A stretch of 64,000 nucleotides of DNA from Theristus sp. LFF4_11. Taxonomy: Eukaryota > Nematoda > Chromadorea > Monhysterida > Xyalidae. This document shows, in pieces, positions 24,401-39,800 of the stretch; positions within the stretch are counted from its first letter, which is position 1, and every line of letters starts with the position of its first letter. A program made the translations under genes and the position numbers. The stretch covers positions 1 through 64,000 of the forward strand of contig JASANC010001287.1 in NCBI GenBank assembly GCA_030248135.1, written 5' to 3'. The notes beneath the pieces are model-generated. The model did no database searches. It had not been told where the DNA came from and saw only the letters and a program-made list of their open reading frames with translations.

Positions 24401-27400
24401 CCTGCTGATTGGCTGCATCTAGCTGGTTGCACCAATCACTGAGCCGAATATCGAAAACAACCAATCAATCGGCTGACTGACCATGAGTCACAGTTCGACT
24501 GTATGCGCGTTTGCATGCAAAGGAGGCGGAGCAATGTTGTATGATGTCTGGAAAAGGCGGAGCGCGCTGTTTCGCGCCGGAATATGAATGAAAACTTGAA
24601 TTTCATTGCGTGTCACCGTCGTGGTAGCGCGTAGACTCTTGTCTGTGCGCTCGGGGATCGAGCCCCGCCAAGTGGGGTATTGGCACCTAATGACAGAAAA
24701 AAACTCGATGGGCGCCCCACTCGACGGCGTTCTCTGCACGCTTTTCTGGGTCAGCCGTTGCAAACAACATCGCCTAAAATCATCGTTCGTTCATTGCGTG
24801 AACTCAACAGAATTCCATTGGTTATTTTCCAAAACCGACCAGTGGCCATGAAGCAGACATCGCGCGCCTTGCCCATCGGCAGCACCAATTGGTGCGCTGG
24901 TTGACGAGCGCTCGAACAGAGATCGTAGATCGACACGAAATCACCGGTGACCAACGCCAGGAGGCCACGCACTTGCGCACACCAAACCGCCTGTGCGGCA
25001 ACAGTATTATGCTTCTTTTTTTCGATAGTTCCGCGACTCAGTGCGCGCATATAGATAGGTGATCAGTTTCGTGCGACTTGACGCGGGAATTCAAAATGGG
25101 TGAGGCGGCCCGAAACGACAGAGTCTCTTTGACCATTTTGAACTGCCGCATAAAGCACGATACAAATTTCAATTTTGCATTGCATCAATAAATGCACTCT
25201 ATCGCAGAACCACCAGAAACGAAGAGAAACAACATAATGTAATTATTCTGGCCTGTATTGTGCGTTGGCAGTGTCTACCGATACGCGACGTATGTTGCGC
25301 AACGACAAGTTGTCTTTTCATGCTCGCTCACCTTTACGATGTAGTTCTGTCCCTCCAAGTGCGGCGTCAACGCGATACGGTCACAGACCACGCCACTCGA
25401 ACTGAGCTGCATCACTTGGCAATCCTGTGGAAGAAATAGAAGCATATGAGACTGACATGACTGAGCACTGAGCAAACTTTTAAGAAATTTTCAGGGTTTC
25501 TTCAACAACAGTTTACCAAATCAAAGGTGAGGAGTATCTACTGAATCATACATAGTTGTTGTGTAAAGACACTGTATTTTCAGCAATTTATACTTTCCAA
25601 AATGCAAGCTGAACGAAACTTCTCACTTTCAGTCCGGTCACCGCGATGCAGTCGTGGTGTGCCGAGACCGTCAAAATGTTGAACAGAACCGATTTCGAAT
25701 CGCAGCGCTGAAAGAACAGAAAGAAAATGAATGAAACGAGATTTTCCGACTGAATGCAAAAAAGCAACAAAAAGGAACAGTAACGGGAACCAGTTTTTCT
25801 TGATTATCGGAACAGCAAAATGGTCGGATTCTTTCAAACACAAACATCACGCACAGTTATGGCCAGTTTGCTGCGAATACTGCTAACGGCCGATTTCGTG
25901 TTACTGCTTGACTGTGTTTGCAGTTGGCTGACCAGTGACGCGCACTGTACGATTGTGATCTGAGAAAAAAAAAACAGTTTCAAAAAGCTGTTGTCCACTG
26001 CAACACGCTGATTGGTCCATCTCGGGCACGCTTCAGTATACAACTAATCAGGGTGATCGATTTCAAAAATTTTAGAAATTTGTATAATCGCAGAAACTGC
26101 AAAAAATGCACACGTGAAAAAATCGTATCTTGCGCAATCTCATTTCAAGTTCAAGCAAAGCAACAGGTCAAACCGAAAAACACGTTTGCGTTATGGCAAC
26201 GGGCAACAAAAAACTTTTTGCTAAAACAAAACAAAGTATAGAAAGTTCACAAACAGAGATTGCTTTGAATTTTTTAACTTGAACAGCAGCACCTCGCACA
26301 AACTGTATGTTGGTTGATTACCATCTGTGGTGTTATAAAAACACACTCTTTTGCAATCGCATTTGAAATCAGTCAAGAAACAATGCATGTTATATAATAT
26401 AGTATGAATTGCACGAATTTTCAAAAATTTGAAAGTAGTTTTTTGCGCGCGAATCAGTAATGAAATGTACCTATTTTAGTTGACAAATTTAAATTATCGT
26501 AAATTGCTTAAACACTGTTGGCGAAATTAGCAACTGCACGCTTTGTGCGGCACAGTGTTGACAGCGGCGCGTTAGCGTTAATTCAAAATCGCAAAAAATG
26601 AAACAGATAAAAACTTGGCAGCATGGATTAATTGGTATGTTTTTTTAACTGATGATGTGATCAAAAATGTAAGTATCTCAACATAAATTTCAAAAGGCAA
26701 AAATCAAAAACGTAAACCAAAAACTAAAATTTCCCAAAATCATTTGGGACGTTACTGAGTGCTGCTAGATTTGAAATAAAAGAAAAACAGTGTCTGTGAT
26801 TCTGTGTAAAACTTGGCTGTAAATTCTCTACCAACTTGACCTTCTCTAACAAAAATAAAAACAGACGTTTTTCTGCATTTTTCAACCCCGCTTTTGAGTT
26901 TTTGCATCTGAGCGTCAAACAAATTCATTGATGGACAGCTGGTTTGAAAAACAAAAAAAGCCAGAAAAACTTATTTGGACTAGTTTTCCTTGTGTTTAAA
27001 AAAAGTTTAAATATAAATTACTGATGGTTTGTTGACCGACACAGTTTCGAAAAACTTTGCACCTTCATTGTTCAATGCACTATTTTAAATAAAGCGCAAG
27101 CAATGACATTATGGTTACAAATTATTCATTAAATGGAAAAAAATTAATGCAGCGCAAAAAAAACGACCAAACTTGCGTGGAAAACCCCCATCAGCCAGTG
27201 CGTTGTGAAATGGTAATTGATTTGATTGTCGTCAACATGATCGCTTAATTTGCCACCATCGTTTATAAGCACAACATGATGCACAATATTGAGCTGTTGA
27301 TTCAGTGCAATGAATGAACTAATCAGACGAGCTAGCTTTATATTTTGAATGAGAAGTTTGTCAAAATGGAAAAGAAGCAAAGGTAAGAAAAAAGCAATTT

Positions 27401-30400
27401 CTGTTCCATATGAGAAAGTAACTCAAAGAAAAAACTGTCTGAACAAGTGCAAATGGAAACAAATCTGCGACTCAATATGATTTTGGCAGACGTTGGAAGC
27501 GTAATTATCGCTGGTTTTTTTGCATCCAAATTGGTGCCATTCAGAATACCAAAATTTTAAGTGGCATCCAAAAATTGGCCGACCGGGTGCCATATGGGAG
27601 AAAAAACAGAAAAAAACCAGTTCTATCGCATGATGCGGCAATTCAAAATCACCTAAATGACCCTGTCATATCTTTGGGACACGAGTCAGGTTGGCAATTT
27701 TTGTATTGCCGCATATGCCTGATATTTACAATGCGTCGAATAAAAATCAATCATTCAACCATTCAATCATCCAATCAATCATTCAAATAACCAACCAATC
27801 AACCAACCAACCAGCGAATCAATCAACCACCCAACCAAATCACCCAGTCAATCAATCAACCAACCAACCAACCAAGCAATCACGCATCACTCACATTCGT
27901 GCGCTCGTGTGCGACCACCATGAACTGGCGACTGCGTTCGACCGCCTGACAGACGGCGGCGCACGTCCTCTGCACGGAGTGCAACGTCAGTTGACGCATC
28001 TGCTGCGCCTGCTCGCCCGTGTAGTTCGCTTTCAGACCGTCGATCACGCCCGATGACGAGCCGTGCTCGTGGTGCTGCGCAAAAAAGGCGAATTGTCACG
28101 GGACAATCACACAATCGGCCAGTATAGTCGGCTGTCCGTCCGGTCTTCGTTGTTGGCCGTTTCGCAAAGTTAAGGGTAAAGGCGGATTTAGCAATTAGTT
28201 TTCTGTACGTACGCACGGACACGACACTTAAAAAAATACCCACCTACGCCATTTAGAAATCGTGTCGTGTGTGCTATCTGAATGAATTACGGACACGATT
28301 AGTTGGCGCACGGGATTTAGAATTAGAACAATGTCCATGCGTACGAACAAAAAAAAACTAAATGGTGTTTTCGCCTTAAGACACACACTTTGCGTATTCA
28401 GGCATCTGCATCTGGCCTGCTGCTTGTACCAATCAATGAGAGCAGTCCCAATCCAGCAGACAACCATTAGCTGATTGCCAACAGTTTACCATTCGACTGT
28501 ATGAACTTTTATTTTGGTTCCGCAACTCAAGGCGTCCATAGATAGGTAAACGGTAGGTTGCATGCAGGACGCGGGAATTCAAAATTGTCAAAGTGATCCG
28601 AGTCCCCTTTATAGGGCCGAGTCACTTGGGCGACTTTGAATTACCACATACAGATTGAAACTAGTTTTATTTTCACGTCTGCACACGCATTCAATCGCAG
28701 AACTTAAAAAATTGATATAAGTTACACCACACAGCAAGCACATCATATCTGATCACACCCCCCCCCCCGAAAATTACCATCAGTTTTCGATCGAAGTCCA
28801 CGTTCGGACACCAGGCGCCCGAGTGAATGCGCGCGAACGCTTTCCGCCGTGTCGCCCACGCCGCGCTGCTCGTACGCTTCGCGCTGCCCTCGGCCACGGC
28901 CGGCACTAGCGCTGACAGCATCGTTAGTAGCTGCTGGCACACGGTGCCCGTCTGCAATGCATCGCTGGTTCAGTGGGCGGAGGCGCTGGTGTGTCACTGC
29001 CGTCATAGGTGAACGGCGGTTCGAATCCCGCCGGGACGATTCGCAACTGTTGATCATCGGTCAACATTGTGCGATTCAGATCCCCCAAAAAACCGCACTA
29101 ACCAATTCGTGCGCCAGTTGCTTGCGGACCTCCGCATCCAACGCAGTCGCCTCGACGCGAATCGGCTCGACGTAATCGCCCAATCGATAGGTGGGCGCCG
29201 CCATAAGCGCGCGCGTCAACTGCGCGTTCTCCTTCGCCGTCAGTTTCAGTTTCAACGCCGATGGGCGACGATTGGCGCTGCTGCTGCCGGTGGATTTCGC
29301 TTTGCGATGGTAGGTCGAGTGACGCTGCTGGCTGGAGGCGGCGGCGGGCGCTCGGATCGCGGCGACTGCGGGCGGTGCGCGCGCTCTGGATGACGCTGCC
29401 GCTGGCGCCGTGCTCGGACGCGTGGAGGCGGCGGTGCGTGTTCGTTTTACTAGTGCCTGAAATGGAAGTTATTGTCCAGAATGTCAGTTTTGTTGATGTT
29501 GAACATCGTTTTTACGTGTATTATTTATTATATGCGTGGCCAGAAGCTAACCGAAGCGTTGTTGACAAGAATGCTGGCGTGAAAACAGTTCTCCAGAGAT
29601 AAAGAGGAGAGATTTTTAAAACTGTCAATGTGATGCCAATTGTGGCGACATTGCTTCGTCACCCATGGTTTTTTTCAGTGCTTCACTTCATTGATTTTCT
29701 TCTCTCGAATAAATTGTTTTCGTTGGTTCGTTTGGATTTGCAACTACAATTCCAAAATTTGGGCGCTAACATAATGAGCAATGAGCACAAAGAAGCCGCG
29801 CTAATCGTACTAACACACAATCTCGCGTGCGAATTAGCCGTAAAATAACAGTGCAACAAAGTAGAGCGGCAAATTCAAAACGAAATCAACCAGTAAAACG
29901 GTGAAACGATCAGACAAACCTGGCAGCCGTTCAATTTCGCGCCACAATCGCAGAAGAACGAGCCGAACTTGGAGTAGCTCAAATCGTGATCCTTATGGCA
30001 GACTTTCGCGCAGACCGTGCACACGCCTTCGCCATTCACCATGCCGCACGTGTGACAGTGGTACCTGAACACAAACAACACTGAATTTTGTGGACAGTCA
30101 ACTACTGATCTTAAGAGGGTGCACTTGCACTATCATCACAGGCAATGCTGCATGGTCACAAACAAATACACACACACGCGCTGCTATAATGACTTTTACG
30201 TGAGCCTGTGCTTCTTTCTGACTGTGAAACATTACTGTTGCTGTAACCGTTTACTGTGTCACTGACTGTCTTCACACAAGGACATGAAAAAACACCGCTG
30301 GAAAAACTGCACCAAATTGGAAATTAGGAAAAAATGGACCAAAACCTGAAACCAATCCGTCAATTATTAGCCAACATGAAATGGATGGATACGAATCAAA

Positions 30401-33400
30401 CCATAAAGCTCGACACCAATTCTAACCAGTGTTGATTCATGAATTCCTTCTGCGTCACCGTGAACGTGCACAATTTCGAGTCCAACGATTCATCTTCGTT
30501 TCCAGACTCGTCCGCGCCACTGTCGTCGTCGTCGCCTAGGAATTTTCACATGTTCTGCTTATTTTCTTAGAGAATTCACCGCCAATAATTTTGTTTCAAT
30601 GAAATCATTCGCAATATGCTCATTCGAACACTTAGCTGCATGTACTGACGTCTATGTTGCACAAAGTTCACAAACAAACACACAGGCATAAACACTCCTG
30701 CGATATCACACTTCGTGTGCAGCGTTACGTGTCTGTTTGCGATTGTGCAGTGTGGTAAGGGGCAACCGATCTTCAAACAAGGACTTGCTGCTGTTAGTCA
30801 GACAGTTTCCAACAAACAGCCAATACCCACGAACCATCATGCGCATGTCGATCCGCACCAGTGGCATAGCCCTCGGAAAACAACTCGCCAATTGTGCTAG
30901 TGACGTCGTTTGTGGCGAATAAACCGCCAGCATTATTGCTAGTGGAAATGCTACTGCTGCCTAGTAGCGTGTCGCTGTCGTATTCGGTCGAGGTATCAGG
31001 TGGCGCTTTTTGTGTTGGCCTGAATCGAATAAAACAACGATTGGCATCACAGTTAAAACTGATAAATTGATTTTTTGGAACGTGTCCAAATTGAAACGAC
31101 CTCTGATAGCCGTATGCTAGCTGTGCTCAAGCGCACTTGACATTCAGTTCCGTTGATCTAAACAACACATATATGTGACGGTCAAACACATGCAATAATT
31201 TGTGCATTCTGGTGTTGCAATCTCTGACATGTTGATTTGCTGCATTGAACTGGGCAGGATCAATCAGTGAATTTCACATGTTCCAACATTCGTACACAGA
31301 AAAAACAAAAAACATCATCTGTGAATGAGAGTGTTTCCATTCCAATGACTACCCCAAAAAAACACAAAAAACCAGTTTTCTCACTTGTGCAACGCGTTTA
31401 TAACGGCAGTCAAGTACGTCAGCAGACTGCAAGTCACCGCCAAATCATACGGTACATTGCCGCATGTTGATTGGTCAGATTCGATGGCGGACACCGAATC
31501 AGCAGCAGCAGTGTGGTTTGCCGACACTTTGCCACCGGGACCACGGAGATACTGGAGCGTCGATTGCGCGCAAAGACGCCGTTCGCATTCACTCAGCCAT
31601 TTGCGCGCTTTCTGGCGGAAAAACTTCGATTCGAGCTTCAATGATTCGTTTTCATTTTTTGACGGAAACTGATAATTTATGTAACACTGGCATTAACCAC
31701 CATTCAGAATGTAGTACAGTATGTTTCTTTAAAGCAGTCACTTTTTTCTTGGAATACAAGGCTCGCGAGAGAAGAAATCTCGAGCTGCAAGAGAACATAT
31801 TCAGCCTGCGTTCTACAAAAAATGACAGTTTCAAACGAACATATTGTAAAAAGATCATCAATGCTGCCGAAGCATGATCTTGTTCATTTATGATTTTCAA
31901 CATTATCGTTCAAGCCGCATAGATCACTTGTGGATTGATTCGAGTTAGAGAAGCGATTGCTACGCAACTAAGCTCAATTGTTTGAATTGTTTTAAATGAC
32001 ATTTTCAAGAATACTTTTGCAAACAAAGCAAACCCAATTAAACTCGGCAGCCAACCTTGACGAGCAGCACATGCGCGTGGCCGCCGTGCAATTCGGCCAG
32101 TTTGACGGCGTACAACAGAAATCGGTGGAACGAATCGGCGAGACGATTCACGCGATCGCCGGGGCACCAGTTGCTCGGTGTGGCGGTCACTTTGTGCCAG
32201 CGGTCGCTGTGAAAAAAACGGGCAAAATAAGTTGTTGCATTCACAGTGCAGTTGCAGTTTAGTTGAAACAGTAATAAACAATGGCGTTTCAATTCAAAAA
32301 TGCGTTTCAACTATGACCCGAAAACAGTGAGTGGCAAGTTGGAATACACGACACCAGTATTCGAGCAAGTTTCACCGTCTCACGTGAAGCCAGGCCCACA
32401 GCGACGGGAAATAGCACACTGAATTACTAATCAGTATGAGTAATTCAGCTACACATTTATCAGATCACTTCATTTACAATCATATTCACGGTAATGCTTG
32501 TGATTAGCCACAATCTGCGAGCAAACTGCAGCCGATTGAGCTTACAGCAAACAAAAACCACTGTCTTTCAAGGTCACCTGATCGGCACCAAGTCGTCGTC
32601 GACCTCCTGTACGTTCTCGACGTCACCGAGCGTCTCATCGAGCAACTCCTCCACGATCGCACGCACGATCGTCGCAGACGCACGCTGAGCCCACTCTTGG
32701 TCGACGGAGGAGTCGTGCACGCACGAGCACATGTAACTGCAATAGTGGGTGGGATGTGGGCTTGACGTTTGGGAAAAACTCGCACTTGGATGCAAACAAC
32801 GATATCATGGGTATCATTTTTTTATTTTGGTGGCGAGACTCAATGCGCGCATCGATACGCAGGTAAACAGTTTCATGTACGACGTGGGAATTCACAATTG
32901 GCAAAGTGATCCGAGTCGGAACTGCAAGAACAGCGTGTGATACGGAGAACTTTAAAACAACACCAAACTGAAAAAAAAGATAATTTGAGAAAAAAAACAG
33001 CAGCCGATCAAGAACTGCACGGGTTGACAGTTAAAAAACCGAAAACCACCAAATCCAACCGGCCCAACCTGACTAGCGAATCAAGCAATCGATCCAGCGA
33101 CCTCTGCGCCTGCCTTCGCTGCGAGTCGCCCGGTGTCGCTCGCCTCGCTCGATCGCGCAATAGTCGCAGCCAGCCTGAATGAGAACAAAAAACTGACTGG
33201 GAATTGTGATTGTCTTGGAACAGTGTTTTCCACTCATGTTGGGTTCCAAAGGATTTGCGCTGAGCGACACGTTCAATCACCGGTTTCCTTGTGAACTCAC
33301 TTCAATGCCCTTTTTGCAACCACAGAAACATTGCAACTCCGCTTTGTCACAAACAAACTGCCGTGCCAGCGAGTGTCCGTATCAGGTGCTGTTCACATAA

Positions 33401-33827
33401 TTTTATCGGAGTGTCCTGCTTTTCGGAATAAAACGGATACACGGATGGATGTGTGTGTGTGTGTTTGTTTGTGATTGTGCAGCCGAGGACGGTCTTTAGT
33501 CTTTTGTGTAACTCTTCTTAATTAATGTAACTCTTCACGAGCGCCGCAATGCTGGCAATTATTGGCTGAAACTAAAAATCACCCAAAGCAACCGAATTGT
33601 ATGATGATTCAGTTCAACCTGGCCAACATCAGATTGGCCTCTCGAATCCCCCCCCCCCAACTGTTTAAAAACCGACCAGTCAAAACATCGGCCCTTTCAA
33701 GCAGCGGTGTCAACAAGGCGCCCCTGATCACTCGTAGCAATCGATTCTGTTCACTTTCATCGGTTGATGTTTCAGCGGACGTACTTGTCCTCGGTCGCCC
33801 GATATCAATCGATAGACGCTTCTCCGC

Positions 33828-33861
<34 letters not shown>

Positions 33862-36800
33862 AGTGCGACTGCAGACGGGCGAGTGCTACGATTGCCTGGA
33901 AAAGAGAAAAATTGAAAAAAGTTCATGCTGATTGGCTGATTGACCGTGATCGATTCAAAAAGTTCAATATCAAAATTTTCAAAAACTTTGAGTCGAAATC
34001 ACGACGTGCTGATATAAAACAACCCAGCTTGCTAAAGGTTCTGAAGTATTCGAAAAAGAGGTCGTGAAATACCGCACAGCATGCAGCTTGACTGACGCTA
34101 AGCAGGTCCAGTCCAATACATTTATTTGTGGTGGCGGCAATGAACAACAACAACAACCAATCAGCGTGCAGGATTTCAATGTTTTGTTCCACCGACCGTT
34201 AGCCATCGGGTCCATAACCACAGTTGCAAGTTCGATCCACTGAGTCGAATGTAACGGCACATGTTGACCCGCTGCGTACGACTCTAATAGACGTGGCATG
34301 ATGCCTAAAAACAATGATACATTTGGGCGCAAAATTGATGACAAAATGTTCATCTTATTTTCACTATCACGTTTGAAAGCGACCCTGTAGAGTCACCGAT
34401 GATAAACAACATACTGGCACACCTAGGCTTCTCGCGTTTTGATAATATCGATCGTGCCTGAGTGTTTGTGCAATTTCATCATTATCAAGCACAAACCCAG
34501 TATCATTCGCTGCTTTCACAGACGTTTTCTCACATAGCCTGCACCGCAATCTACACGAATTTCCACTCAGATATTTAACGACAATAACATGGTGAGGAGC
34601 GTAAAAGGATAACCAGTTCGTTCATCCGCATTTTTGTGAATGAATAATTTAAAAAAACCAAACAAGCGCACTTTTTCCGTTGTCCGACTCGAGATAGAAC
34701 ACGATCGACGACCAAGTGGCAGGTCGACGAAGGACGCTACACAGTTTCGCCGAAAGATCCTCCAAAAGCCAGCTGGAAATTACAGAAAGTGGCTATAAAA
34801 CCGGTAGCTGATTGGCTGAATTCATTTGAATTTGGGTCGAACTCATCCGGCAGCCAATCAGAGCGTGCGTCATGTCACGTCACTATCTGTACGCTTTTCT
34901 GGGTTAGCCCTGGCCAAAAACATCGCCTAAAATCACCGTTCGTTCGTTCGTTTAATCACATCCAGAATATGCAGCACTCTTTGTATCACGATCACGACAT
35001 CGAGAGTTGTACAGTCACAAACAAACGCACAGACACACACACACACATACGTTGCTGTAATTTCGCATGTGTGCGTGTGCGTTTGGTTCGCAGTGAAGTG
35101 ACTGTGCAACAGTGCTATGTCGAATATAGTGAGGATCAAACCAACACCGTGTAAAACCGAATAAGACAAAAAAAACGAAATCAAAGAACAACGAAAAATC
35201 AAAACAAACGAATGATTAGCATCCAAGCTAATCAGCGAATTGCACAGAGCTCGCATGAAATAAACCGTCTCCAATTGGTCGCAGTCTTGCGCGGTGTTGT
35301 GTAGATTAAGCGACAACGTTTGTGTTAGGATGGTGTTGTGGATCTGCAAAGAAAAAAGAGCTTTGTGGATTTATCAGTTGAACGATGTGAAAATTATGTG
35401 AAAGCAGAGACAGCGATTTTATGCTTTCACATCTGACGGACACGCTGATCAGCTGCTGTGTTGGGTGACTATTATTGGGGGATGCAGCAGTCCAATCAGC
35501 ACTCACAATTTCAATAAAACAATGCATCCAATCAGTTGTTTGCGCAAAACGGCCAGTTCAACGTAATCCATGTATCTTAATGGTCAACACACGTCTAACT
35601 GTCGGAGAATATACAAGTTACTACTGGGGTAAAAAATATCAAGTCTACTCTTCCACGTGCTCACATAAGGCGACCAAACAGTGTCATAATTTCAGATAGC
35701 AACCTAGCAACCTCGATGTTCGCTATGACTCATCTCACGCCTCACGTAACACAGCTGGAGAGACAGAGTGCATGAAATTTTGTGCTTTTCATGAACTTTC
35801 ACTAAAAAACACCCAATGTTTGGAGTGTTTCAAAGCAAGTTTTCGAATAAAAACTGAATTTTATCAGAAGAAAACTGTTCACTTCTGCAATTGAAAATGA
35901 TGCCCCGCCAAAAGTAAAATCTGCGCTGATTGGTTGCTGTCGTGACTCCAATCACGACTAATAACCGAATCGAAAATTCTGAAAAATCTCGAATAAAAAG
36001 CCAGCCACTTTTGATGTTGAACTCAGTCATAACACCAAAACTAACAACTGCGATTGAAAAAAAACCTAATTCACTGTCTAGAAAAACTAGCAAAAAAGAA
36101 AATTACCATCGTTTCCTCATTGAAAATCAAGATCTCAAACAAAAAAATTACTGAACAAAATGTGTCACACGCACGCAAAAATCAGAAAAAAATCAAACCA
36201 TAAACTGCAGCAGCCTTGATCCGTAACCTCTCAAATGAAAAAAATGAACAAAGTGAAAATAAATGCGAGGTAAATGTTTTTTGCACAACAACGGTTTTCA
36301 AACAAACAAGAATAATGCTGAAAAACCGGTTTTCTAATGCAGAAATATTTGTGAAAAAATTAGTTTTCAATAAAACCGCATGCATGCACGGCACCACCAA
36401 AGCGAATAATCTAGGCTTGGCCCGATTTTTATTTTGGTTTTACATTCTATTCTAATCTATATAAATCCACAAATCCAGTCTTTCAAAATAAAAACTTGCA
36501 TTTTTTTTGTTTGTTTGCAACATTGTTATTTCGTCACAAAGAACGAAAAAAGAAACACATTGAACGATAAAAAAGAGGGCCAGGTTCAGATTTTCCTTAA
36601 TACAATTGCTATCTTTTTTTCTTGGAAAATGAAAAACCAAAAAGCAACGTTAAATCGGTTAACCGTAAAAAAACGGTAAGTTATAAAAACCCCTGCGGGT
36701 TCAGCATAGCAAGAAAACCTCGAAATCAACCAGCATGCTGAGTGGTTGCATTTGAATAAAGAGCGATGATTGGTCGCACCAGTAAAGTGCAGCCAATCAG

Positions 36801-39800
36801 CGTGCTACATACGTTTGTGGTGGCAGAATACCGCGCGCATGCACATAAACAAGCGGCATCAGGAAATGCCACACAGCCAATTGTTCTTACATGCCAGAGC
36901 AAATAACAATGTTACAGGGTTTTTTTATTTCAGTTTCACTTCTCACACCTCTCAGGTATTATCAAATTTTCAAGTTCTGCGATGCACTGCTGCGTTTGCA
37001 GAAGTGTGAAGAAAACTAGTTTCGATATTCATGTGGCAATTCAAAATAGCCTCCGTTCTTATTTCGGGCGCTCGGATCACTTTTTCAAGTTTGAATTGCC
37101 GCGTCATGCAGGAAACTGTTTACCTGTCTATGCGCGCATTGAGTCTCGGAACCAAAATAAAAGACCATATTTATAATAACCACGAAAACAAACTCGAAAA
37201 ACTCACTTTATTCGCAGTATCAGCGCGTAGCACGGGTGAAAACAACTGCGGCAATAGCGCCATATTCATTTCCTCGATTGACATCGTGTCGTTTTCGTTG
37301 CTGTAAATGAGTTGTTCACGGTAAAAAAAACATTGCTTACAGTGTAACTCTATAACATATCCAACTAGCTGACTGGTTGATGTGTGCATTCTGTGCATGA
37401 ATTGCTGCGGAGGCGGAGTGTGGTTTGCATAGAATCCATGCATCACGTGACCACCAACCAATCATCTATTTGGACATGTTATTGAGTTACTGTATGTATC
37501 GGTTTCATGTGTAAGTATAACCGCCTTTGCTGTAAGGGGCACTCACGAAGCAGTAGTTAGTGACCGCGCAGCTATATTGTGTTTTAACACAGTTACGCGT
37601 CACTAAATACATGCTTCATGAATGCCACTTAACTTTGGTGTTTTTTATGAATATTCATCCCAGACTGGCTTTTTTGATTTATCTTTTTTTGCACTATATA
37701 ACTATATAACTAGATTCATTATCAGTCATACGTACGAGTCCAAAGGCAACCCAATCTAGCGTAACACCTTCTGTTCTGTTCTGCTTTATTCGGCACTCAT
37801 AAGCGTCAGGCAGATGCACAAGGAAACAGCTTCCAATGCAGCACGCTGGGTACACAGCCAGAAACAACACCAACCGTTGCGTAGTGGCGCTCAGCGTGAA
37901 CCGTTCGCACAGCAACTGCTGCGCCGTGTCCACCACGAAGTGCACCGTCTCGGCAATGTAGCTCTCCCAGCAAACTGTGAAAGAAAAGAAAACAGAAAAT
38001 TACTGCGAAAAACATAAAATACAAGTCACAGTTGCTTCAAAGAGTACATGAGCAGCACTATTTTCAGAGTCAGCTCAGTTTTGAGCAGCCAATCAGCGAG
38101 CAAGAAGCGCCGATGTGAACACACCGGATTCATCCATTGCAGTACAAACTCGGGCAAATCACGAAACTTTTCAAATCCCTTCCTTCAAATCACGCGAGTT
38201 GATTGGCCGAAGCAACAAATCGAAAACACCAATCAGTGGTAGGCGCAACAAAAAACACCGCCAATCAGACAAGTGTTTGTGTTCAAAAATAGTTTTAAAA
38301 AAACAGGTCTCACCAGTCAACAATTTCAGCTGCGCTTCGTGCAACCAGTGCAGACAGTGATGCGTTAGACTGAGCTGATTCGCTAATGACGACTGTTGCT
38401 CGTTTGCATCGGATAAATTCGAACTCTGTCCAATCAGCTCGCCGTTTGCTGTTTGATTGGAAGTTGGTGTTGTTGTTGTCGGAGCGCTTGTTGATTTGTT
38501 GAAACTCATCATCGTCACTGCAGGCGCACCAGCAGCGGTTGTCATTTGGGCAGTTCCCTGCGAACAAACCCCAGACCGATTTTCACCATTTTTTTCATTT
38601 TCAATCAGACAACAACAACAACGTTGGAAACACCTATTTCGAAAACACAAACACAGCGCGCTGGAATTTGGCAAACATTGCAACCACACGCACAGACACT
38701 TTCACATGTGTGTGTACTGGTAATAAAACAAGACGGCGATGGGAAAACCCGCAGTGCGTGCGCGCGCGTGCACAACAAACACATCGCTGTTGTGGCTTGC
38801 GGGAAACTTTGCCAAAAGTTAATTTGACGCCATGACAGTTCAGTTTTAGTTTTTTTCAGTTTATCTTAATAGATGAAATAGATAAATGTGAAAGCAATTA
38901 TTAATTATATGCTTGTGAACAGTGAACAGCCAGCTTGGTTGATCATCGATCACAGACAATGCTAAAATAGCAGACCAACTAGCGCGTTTGCAACCGAAAA
39001 ATAATCGAAACAAATACGAAATTTCAAATTTCCAAACAACCAAGTTGATTAGGCAACACAAACTCTATTACAACCAATCGTATGCGTCCGGGTCAAGTAA
39101 ATGAACTGTTTTCAAAGAAAAACATCCTGCATTAGAGTCCAGACAAGCTGCACAGCAACACAATACAAACACAATGGTTTTGTTTTGTTGCTGATCAACA
39201 TCAACAGAGTGTGTCATGGTCTTCAGAATGAACTCTGACATCAACCAATCAATCAGCCAATCACGATGTGCCTGCCCCATCGCTCCCACCCCTTGCCCCC
39301 TCCTCTGCTCATCTCCCTCACACCCCTGCCCCTTCCCCATGTCTCCCTTGCCCCCCCCCCCCTCTCCACTCACCATCTCTCCCACCGTTTTGTGCCACTG
39401 GTCCAGCGCAGCCACCAACGCCGCCCCGGTGTCGCTCGCCGCCCGGGCACTCTCGAAAAGGCTCACAGCTTCCGAGGCACCCTGTAGACTGGTCGATGAC
39501 GTCATACAGGACATCAGTGAGCGTAGCGCGTTCAACAGACTGGAGTTCGTTGTCGGCTCGGACTTTGTGGTCGGTTTCTGGTGCTGGTCCCGGTCTGGAG
39601 ACGACTGCTTGTTTGAGGACTGCTGTTGTTGGCTCAGTTGGCTCAATGCGTCTGTGAGCACCAGACCTCTGGAATGGGATTGGGGAAATTCAGGTGTAAA
39701 AATTGTTTCGTACTGATCTGAAATCCACCCTAAAAAACTACAGTCGAGTCGAAATCTAAAGAAATTAGGTGATTGGTTAGTGATCCCATGCGACGCATGC

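Noticed and set aside
28956..29050. Functional tRNA-Asp gene
   Set aside because: T arm and anticodon arm are good, but the acceptor stem does not pair and the T loop and U33 are irregular.
33320..33400. Minus-strand Cys-rich frame reading [17 protein letters not shown] with a strong GTGAGT donor
   Set aside because: It could look like a small zinc-binding exon of UBR4, but exons 35 and 36 already join in phase (1+2) and no acceptor gives this stretch a compatible phase; an in-frame TGA lies just upstream.
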